Assembly (NCBI GenBank): GCA_958430865.1
Contig: CAUDNR010000270.1
Span: 1-34,073 of the forward strand
Length of the DNA: 34,073 bases
Reading direction: 5' to 3'
Source of the DNA: Entrophospora sp. SA101
Taxonomy: Eukaryota; Glomeromycota; Glomeromycetes; Entrophosporales; Entrophosporaceae
In this document: positions 28,167 through 34,073 of the stretch, one piece after another
How positions within the stretch are numbered: the first letter of the stretch is position 1
How the letters are laid out: each line of letters begins with the position of its first letter
The notes under the pieces: model-generated
The model's database searches: none
Told to the model about the DNA's origin: nothing
What the model saw: the letters and a program-made list of their open reading frames with translations, nothing else
Made by a program: the position numbers and the translations under genes

Positions 28167-29543
28167 ATGTCAACTTTAAATTTACCACTTGAAGTTTTAT
28201 TTGACATATTCAAATACATTAAAAGTGATTATAAATCATTATACTCTTGCATCCTTGTCAATAAACAATGGCACAATATCAATATTTCAACCTTATGGAG
28301 AAATCCATTTCGTTCTATACTCAAAATTCAAATATTGATTAATTGTTTATTAGTAGAAGATAAAGATTTTTTAATAAAAAATAACATTGAATTAACTTTT
28401 CAACTATTGGAAAAGCCACCACTATATAACTATGCTAAATTTACAACTGAATTGAGTGGTTTTAGATTGACAAAAATTACTTATAAAAATCCACTGATAG
28501 CTAGTTTAAAAGAAAGATTGGTGAATTTTATTTTAGAACATTCAAATGTCAGGAGTCTTACTGGTCTTGATTGTGAAAAATTAACTAGTTCATTTGCTGA
28601 TTGTAATAGTATTGTTACTACTTGTTTTCAAGATCTTTGTGAATTACATTTAATAGTTGACAATAATTTAAAATTTATTGATAAATTAGCAAATACTTGT
28701 AAAAAAATTCAAGTCTTAAGAATAGTATCCAGATCTTTTATTAATATTAATATTGATTATAGTCTAGCTCAACTAATTAAAGCACAACATAAAATTCAAA
28801 AGTTAATTATTGCTTTATACGATAAATTTATTTTATCAGGTGATTTAGTAAAAGCAATTTTAAATCATTCACAATCAATAATTGATTATTATAGCAGTAG
28901 AAAAAATAATATAGATCCTATAGTAATACCGACATTTCATAATTTAAAGTTTTTAAAAATAAATTATAGAAAAAGTGGTGATACAAGTTATTTGAAAACC
29001 GCTCTACTTCCAAATATTGAAACTATAGATTTAATGTTTAATAATCGGACATCTTTATCAGACTTATCAGGATTCATAAAAATAAGTGGAAGCAGTCTCA
29101 AAACTTTGAAAGTTAGGAGTCGTTATCAGAGAGACCATGAATATTGGGGAGAGCTTCTTCAATCAATTGCACAATATTGTCAAAATTTAGAATATTTATC
29201 AATTTTATATGATGATGAATTAGACAAACAGTTAATTTCAATACTTAATGATTGCATTAATTTAAAATGTATTAGTCTTACTAAATTTGGTGAGTTGAAT
29301 GGTGATAGAATTTTAAATGCCTTAAATCAAGCATCACCAAAAAATTTAAATGCTATAATTTTTGATTGTAGTACTACTATTTCAGATAGTTCACTGGAAA
29401 TTTTAATGAATAATTGGAATGGACCTAAACCTTTTAAATTAGAATTAACAAGCTCATCAAAAATTAGACTAGAAGATTTATTAAAAAAATATCAAGGATT
29501 GGGATTTTTAGATAATAAATCATCAGTTCATATATTCTATTAA
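28167..29543 (+). CDS. F-box/LRR protein, 458 aa, intact
   Basis: Single exon. Residues about 5-45 form an F-box: LPLEVLFDIFKYIK, then CILVNKQWHNINISTLWRNPF with the usual W and LWRNP ending. The remaining 400 residues are leucine/isoleucine-rich repeats of irregular length, including LLPNIETIDLMFNN, LQSIAQYCQNLEYLSILYDD, CINLKCISLTKFGELNGDRI and a C-terminal LEDLLKKYQGLGF. F-box proteins recruit substrates to SCF (Skp1-Cullin1) ubiquitin ligases, with the LRR part binding the target. Which target is unknown. There are no stops or shifts, in contrast to at least four relatives nearby. The ATG follows a run of nine A. Confidence 0.9.
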   Translation: MSTLNLPLEVLFDIFKYIKSDYKSLYSCILVNKQWHNINISTLWRNPFRSILKIQILINCLLVEDKDFLIKNNIELTFQLLEKPPLYNYAKFTTELSGFRLTKITYKNPLIASLKERLVNFILEHSNVRSLTGLDCEKLTSSFADCNSIVTTCFQDLCELHLIVDNNLKFIDKLANTCKKIQVLRIVSRSFININIDYSLAQLIKAQHKIQKLIIALYDKFILSGDLVKAILNHSQSIIDYYSSRKNNIDPIVIPTFHNLKFLKINYRKSGDTSYLKTALLPNIETIDLMFNNRTSLSDLSGFIKISGSSLKTLKVRSRYQRDHEYWGELLQSIAQYCQNLEYLSILYDDELDKQLISILNDCINLKCISLTKFGELNGDRILNALNQASPKNLNAIIFDCSTTISDSSLEILMNNWNGPKPFKLELTSSSKIRLEDLLKKYQGLGFLDNKSSVHIFY

Positions 29544-29603
29544 TACATATACAAATATGGCTGTATGAACTATTTTTTTCATGTAACTTTTTTTAATAAA
29601 AAA

Positions 29604-29975
29604 TTTGTTAATGTTAAATTGCCATTTGAAGTTTTGACTAAAATATTCAAATACATTAAAGATGATTATTATATATACTCTTGCATTCTTGTCAATAAGC
29701 AATGGCATAATATTAACATTCTAACCTTATGGAAAGATTCATTTTATTCTAAAATCAGCATTTGAATATTAATTAATTGTCTATTTAATAAAAACAACAT
29801 TAAATTAGCTTTCCAACCATTGGGGAACTGAATTAAATTTTTTTATAGATTTAAAAGAAATCCACTGATAGTTGTGATGATGTTTATGTTAAAATTAAAT
29901 GTTTAGAAGAAAGGCTGGCAAGAATTATTCAAATATCAAGATGTTTAAACTATTTGTCATTTAGTGGCTGAGTAA
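29604..29975 (+). pseudogene. Truncated tandem copy of the F-box gene
   Basis: Sixty bases after the intact gene, KLPFEVLTKIFKYIKDDY and CILVNKQWHNINILTLWKD repeat the F-box, then stop at 29763-29765. Similarity continues in broken frames (ILINCLFNKNNIKLAFQ, then EERLARII) to about 29975, with a deletion in between. The ATG position is lost. It is a degraded tandem duplicate in the same orientation. Confidence 0.8.
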
Positions 29976-29984
29976 GTTGATTGA

Positions 29985-30210
29985 TGGTCTCTTTTCATGG
30001 AGAACAAGCCATATCTTTCAAAGCCACCATGAATGAATGGCCTTGGAAATCAGCTTTAAGAGAAAGCAAAAAAGAGGTGTAACAGTGGAACAGATGAAAC
30101 AGATAAATCAAAAAGCTTAGAAATCAAAAATCCCAAAAAACAGTTTTCAAAATTGCCAATTATCCATTCCTGCTATAAAGAACATATTAAAATAGTTCTC
30201 TACAATCAAG
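29985..30210 (+). pseudogene. Possible coding relic
   Basis: Two overlapping frames look protein-like: FHGEQAISFKATMNEWPWKS, then after a shift KRGVTVEQMKQINQKA and IPKNSFQNCQLSIPAIKN. The stretch is less AT-rich than its flanks. Family not recognised. Confidence 0.28.
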
Positions 30211-30599
30211 CCAATATAGAATTATTTTTTCCTCCTACTTACTTGCTACATAGGTTATACCAGATAGTGCAAATAAGCTAAATAACTGTTGAGCTTGTTT
30301 CAAAGAAACTCATTCTAACTTGATAATTAACACTTGGTTGATGTGATAGTGAAACACCTTTTTAGATTATAGTCAACTAATATTTGTTCATCAGGATTTT
30401 CTTTATTACAAGCAATTCACCCAAATTTTAAACCATTGAAATATAGATGTCTCTTTAATCCGGGGGCTAGTCAAATATCTACTTTCACAATAATTATTTT
30501 GCCCGAACTCATTAAAAATCTTTTTTTATTTCAAAATATTAAACTTGCTTCTTTCATTTAACATCTATATTTATTATTTTTATGGGTTTTAAAAAATAT

Positions 30600-30835
30600 A
30601 GGCATTGATTTTTAACTATTGAATATTTTCACAAATATTTGCTAATTATCAAAAAATTCACCACTATAAGAACTATTACAATCTATTCATAAAGATTCTG
30701 AAAACAATTGTTGAATCTACTATGATGATTAATTAATAAATTCCAATCATATAATTAGTACTAAGCTTTCTTATCTTATACCTGCTGAATGATCTAAAAT
30801 AAGTTTTTCTAATTTATTTGTACAAGATTTGATGC
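30600..30835 (-). pseudogene. F-box/LRR fragment (middle part)
   Basis: Minus-strand sequence with NKLEKLILDHS, then a degraded stretch matching the CFQDLCELHLIVDN-to-LANTCKKIQ region of the intact gene at nucleotide level (for example TTAGCAAATATTTGTGAAAA). It lies beyond the C-terminal end of the next fragment, so it is a separate or rearranged piece. Confidence 0.65.
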
Positions 30836-30852
30836 TCAGGGATTGAAAATCA

Positions 30853-31365
30853 TCATAATTGTAATGTATAGTACAAAATTTTATCACAATCTATTTTACC
30901 AAAGTTTTTAAATATAATGCTTTTTAACTTTGGACAATTATTAAGTATTTCAATTGATTCCTGGTCTAATTCATCCTTATACATTGTAGACAAATCTTCT
31001 AAATTTATACAATGTTGTGCAATTGATGAAATCATATGGAAAACCACCAACATCTAAATTTTAAAAAATTTTCCATTTGTATTAATAAAATCAGACAAGT
31101 CTGATAGAAATGGTTGAGAACTAATATATAGATTCGTTTTCACAGATTCAATATTTAGCAGTGAAATATTTTTCAAACTTATTTTGTCAACACAAAATGA
31201 TAATTTTAAAGTCATTAAATTCTTAAAAGTTGGTAATAATAAATTATTAAAATTATTTCCATTTCCACAATGAAATCTATAAAAATTATTGATTGTGAAT
31301 GTGTTAATATTGCCTTTTTTAATCCATCTGTTAACATGTTTATGTATGAAGAGCTGGGTAATCAA
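30853..31365 (-). pseudogene. F-box/LRR fragment (C-terminal half)
   Basis: Two adjoining minus-strand frames read LLPTFKNLMTLKLSF, PFLSDLSDFINTNGK, then SSIAQHCINLEDLSTMYKDE and NCPKLKSIIFKNFGKIDCDK. All align in order with the C-terminal half of the intact F-box gene. A stop or shift near 31054 separates them. The F-box and N-terminal repeats are missing. Confidence 0.75.
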
Positions 31366-31592
31366 TAAAGCAGGAGATTAGAGTATAAAAGTTTTTCAAC
31401 AATGTATGTTACATTTGTGATATAAGCAATCTGATTGATAATATGACCAATTTGAACTGGTAAAATCTGCCCCCTGAATATTTGTTTTATATTCATTCAA
31501 TAAATTAAGTTTAGTGTATGGATAAATCATTAAATTGATTATTCAGTGAATGATTATTCATTGATTATTCAGTGGATCTTTTCAAATTAATA

Positions 31593-31866
31593 TTAAGTTT
31601 TATTCTTTTTTGAAGTTATTGTATTTCCAGCCTGACTAAATAAACTCTCATTCGGAGTGGATGTTACAGGTAGATAATAGCTAACTTTAATAAAACAGAA
31701 AATATATTTTTATTATGTTTCACAACATCTTTCCATATCCACTTTGACTTCTTAGAGCAACCTTTACTTTGCTTTTCTTCAAAATATGAGCAGCAGAGGA
31801 CGTCTCTCCTCTCGTTGTTGTATTATTACTTTCTCCTATTATAGTGATTGAAGGCTCTTCTTTCAT
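31593..31866 (-). pseudogene. Mini hAT relic: N-terminus joined to dimerisation domain
   Basis: From ATG 31866 (minus) the frame begins MKEEPSITIIGESNNTT. After a shift SKKSKWIWKDVVK, resembling the start of a BED-finger region, is followed within 20 residues by YLPVTSTPNESLFSQAGN and TITSKKNKT, the hAT C-terminal dimerisation motif (compare PSERLFLDAG at 15.3 kb). The whole catalytic core is missing, as in internal-deletion derivatives. Motifs ATTCAGTGAAT near 31550 and, reversed, near 32050 may be its subterminal repeats. Confidence 0.55.
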
Positions 31867-31869
31867 TTT

Positions 31870-32520
31870 AAATGAATGGAGCGAGATAATTAATTTAATT
31901 AATTAGAAATGAACAAACAGATGAATTAAACAAGAAAAACAAGGATTCGTTTCAATTCGGTTGGTTACACGAGATATTGATTATCACTTTATTGAATTTA
32001 TTACTATTATGTTCTCAATGAAAAAAATCAAATAACTGATTAAACCAAATAAATATTCACTGAAATATTATTCATTGTCAAATGATTTTCAAAAATTTAC
32101 TTATAATTACACGAAAAAATCACGAGAATAAATGTTTGTATTCATGTGATGTTCTTGTATAAATAATTAATTATAAATGATATTATAAAAATAGAAAAAC
32201 AAATATAACACGAAAATACGAAGAAAAAAAAATCTGAATCAAAGGACAGAAGACGAAAAAAATTAAAAATTAATTAAAAAGCATATAATACAAAAAGCAA
32301 ATAAACCCCAATCAACTCACATCTCTTCCTCCTTTACAGATCCTCTAAAATTAAAATTACTATATATATGGTACATACATTACATGTATATTGACAAATA
32401 TCTTTATTGTAGATTTGTAATGAAACATATCTCCATTTTCATATGCGGACGACTAAAAAAACAATTAAATTAAAAAACACACATTTCAAAAAATCCAAGA
32501 AACATTAAATCCAAATTGAT
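31870..32520. other. Gene-free stretch
   Basis: AT-rich sequence, part of which may belong to the hAT relic. No gene or RNA is supported. Confidence 0.4.
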
Positions 32521-32521
32521 T

Positions 32522-33212
32522 TTACCTTTCTTTATTAATGGTAATATCTGAAATTTTTAGTTTTGTGCTTTTATTTTTATTGAAACTTCTTGTATTATTT
32601 TGTATTTTGAATGGCCTGTATGAACTTTTAGATAGTTTTTGCATGTAAATATTCTTAATAGAATTGGGAGTTCTACGGTTTCCAATTTTTTTTGCAATAT
32701 CTCTCCATCTGCATTGTTCTTCTTCACGTAATCTAATGATCTCCAATTCTTCTTTACGATCAAATGGATCTCTGTTTACTATTATTATTGTAATGATGTT
32801 ATTATTTGTATATTTCATATATTTATAAAGTATTTATGTAAATATATTACTTACTACCAAGTCTAAGATGCCCATCCCATCTAAAATATATCATATTATA
32901 TAAAGTTATTGATTATTTATTTAAAATTTAAAAAAAAAAGTTAAAATACACAATTTACCTTTCCCTACATTGCTTAGGATTTCGAGTTTTCACATAACTT
33001 GCAACATCTTTCCAATTTCTTGGACCATTTCGGTTTACATATTCAGTCAACTTAAGATCTTCCTATATGATTTATTATGACAGAACAGATCAATTAATTA
33101 ATTTACTTATAATAATAAGATGATAATAATAAGATGATAATGAACGGTATATAATTACCACAGTACTCCAACGACCTTTTTGACATCTTTCGGTAACTGT
33201 TTTTTCAATCAT
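32522..33212 (-). CDS. Small two-repeat Myb-like DNA-binding protein, four exons
   Basis: Minus-strand exons 33212-33159, 33062-32959, 32880-32855 and 32769-32522 join to a 143-aa protein. All three introns (96, 78 and 85 bp) have GT...AG borders. Repeat one has W15, W35 and W54, the 18-19-residue spacing of a Myb repeat, with VEDLKLTEYVNRNGPRNW and TRNPKQCRERW. Repeat two has F64, W83 and Y103 with PFDRKEELEIIRL, RWRDIAKKIGNRRTPNSIKN. The third exon (26 bp) could end one codon earlier at another GT, which changes one residue. A basic tail of 35 residues follows. The pattern suggests a nuclear sequence-specific DNA-binding protein. With no activation domain it may act with a partner or as a competitor. 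Confidence 0.8.
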
Positions 33213-33219
33213 TATTAAA

Positions 33220-33620
33220 ACCTCACTATAGAAAGAATCCAAGTAAAATTTTTCTAAAATTCTATTTGTTTTTATTTATGAAAAAATTAAGTAGCGTGCA
33301 AAGTCAAAGACTAAAGTGAAAATCATGTAAAAATTACAATTATTTTAATTTTTTTAGAAATATTTAAGACAAAAAAATTTTTTGTTCTCAAATAAAGTAC
33401 AAGTTTTAATTGATTATATTTATACAATTTTTCCATAATCACTAGCCCATTTTCTAATGGAAGGAAAAAATATATAATCATCTGATATCAATATTATTTA
33501 TTTGTTGATCACTAATTTAAGTGTTGCAAAAAGTTAAGTTTTGGTTTAGTACTAGGCGCCAATTTTTTTTCGTCAAAACGATAAATATGAATTTCGTCAA
33601 TTGATTAAATTCAACAATTT
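33220..33620. other. Upstream region of the Myb-like gene
   Basis: No gene was found. GGCGCCAATTTTTTTT near 33556 is mirrored by AAAAAAAATGGCGCC near 34039, perhaps related to the Tc1-like end beyond. Confidence 0.35.
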
Positions 33621-33624
33621 TTGT

Positions 33625-33790
33625 CTTCTAAATTGTCATTAATTCTATCCTAATTCATAAAGATTTTAAAACGGCTTAGTAACAATATTGCAATCAATTA
33701 GTTTAAACCTTCTGATAGTCTAAATAAATCTACTGACCTCTCTTTAAACATTTAAATTTAGCATGAGCATCATCAGCAATTATTTTTAAT
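33625..33790 (-). pseudogene. F-box/LRR scrap
   Basis: The minus strand shows GTTTAAAGAGAGG, CTTTATGAATTAG and TTAATGACAATTTA, matching the LKERLVNFIL to LCELHLIVDNN part of the intact F-box gene at nucleotide level, with stops throughout. It is a short degraded fragment. Confidence 0.55.
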
Positions 33791-34027
33791 AAATTTAAAT
33801 AAAAATTAAATTAATGTAATTATAATTGATTGAGTTAAACATCATACAAATTGATAAAAAGATACTAGTCATACGAGACATTTACATAGTAATAGTAATA
33901 GTAAATAAAAATGTGATGTTTTGAATTTTGCGTGACAAAATTGTATTGTTTTTTAAAATTTTTTTTTTTATTTTCATTTTAAGCCAATAAGCAACGTTTA
34001 CTTGCTTTTCCGATCCTATGTTACATA

Positions 34028-34073
34028 CACTGTGTTTCAAAAAAAATGGCGCCAAAATGTAATAGTAAGTTTA
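34028..34073 (+). mobile_element. Tc1/mariner-like end running off the window
   Basis: TA (34026-34027) is followed by CACTGTGTTTCAAAAAAAAT and GGCGCC. CA(C/G)TGTGTTTCAAAA next to TA resembles Tc1/mariner termini. The body would lie past the window edge. Confidence 0.4.

Overview
This is AT-rich eukaryotic nuclear DNA. Three things point to a repeat-loaded fungal genome, most probably an arbuscular mycorrhizal fungus (Glomeromycota, Rhizophagus-like): two genes with short GT-AG introns (70-96 bp), several copies of an F-box/leucine-rich-repeat family, and BACK-TLDc and hAT-transposase relics typical of those genomes. The organism is an inference from family content and composition; no marker gene is present.

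Layout. 0-5 kb: a coding relic, fragments of DNA transposons, a 954-bp pogo-like element with terminal inverted repeats (TIRs), and a 202-bp hAT-type MITE with a target-site duplication (TSD). 5.5-6.4 kb: an apparently intact three-exon gene for a class IV PLP aminotransferase-fold enzyme of the 4-amino-4-deoxychorismate lyase type. 6.4-13 kb: gene-poor, with palindromic elements, two further MITEs with exact 8-bp TSDs, and a 1.3-kb element with TIRs, an 8-bp TSD and inverted subterminal repeat arrays. 13.2-13.6 kb: a 139-aa predicted secreted protein. 13.7-18 kb: a second pogo-like element, a broken hAT transposase lying between two ~330-bp inverted repeats, a 34-bp perfect palindrome and another MITE. 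18.8-20.2 kb: a 476-aa three-pass membrane protein with a large, probably glycosylated, non-cytoplasmic domain. 21.3-31.4 kb: one intact F-box/LRR gene among decayed relatives on both strands, plus a BACK-TLDc pseudogene split by a 121-bp MITE and, head to head with it, a frameshifted RING-like pseudogene. 31.6-34 kb: a tiny hAT relic, a small four-exon two-repeat Myb-like gene, a last F-box scrap, and a Tc1-like end running off the window.

The genes do not form an operon or a pathway. Five look functional (aminodeoxychorismate-lyase-like, secreted 139-aa protein, membrane glycoprotein, F-box/LRR, Myb-like). The dominant theme is a lineage-specific accessory region shaped by hAT, pogo and Tc1-type elements and by duplication and decay of F-box genes. 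I found no RNA gene I can support firmly, no CRISPR array, and no clearly new multi-gene system. The most informative signals are several small transposon families whose ends and target duplications can be read directly, and two unfamiliar proteins (secreted and membrane).
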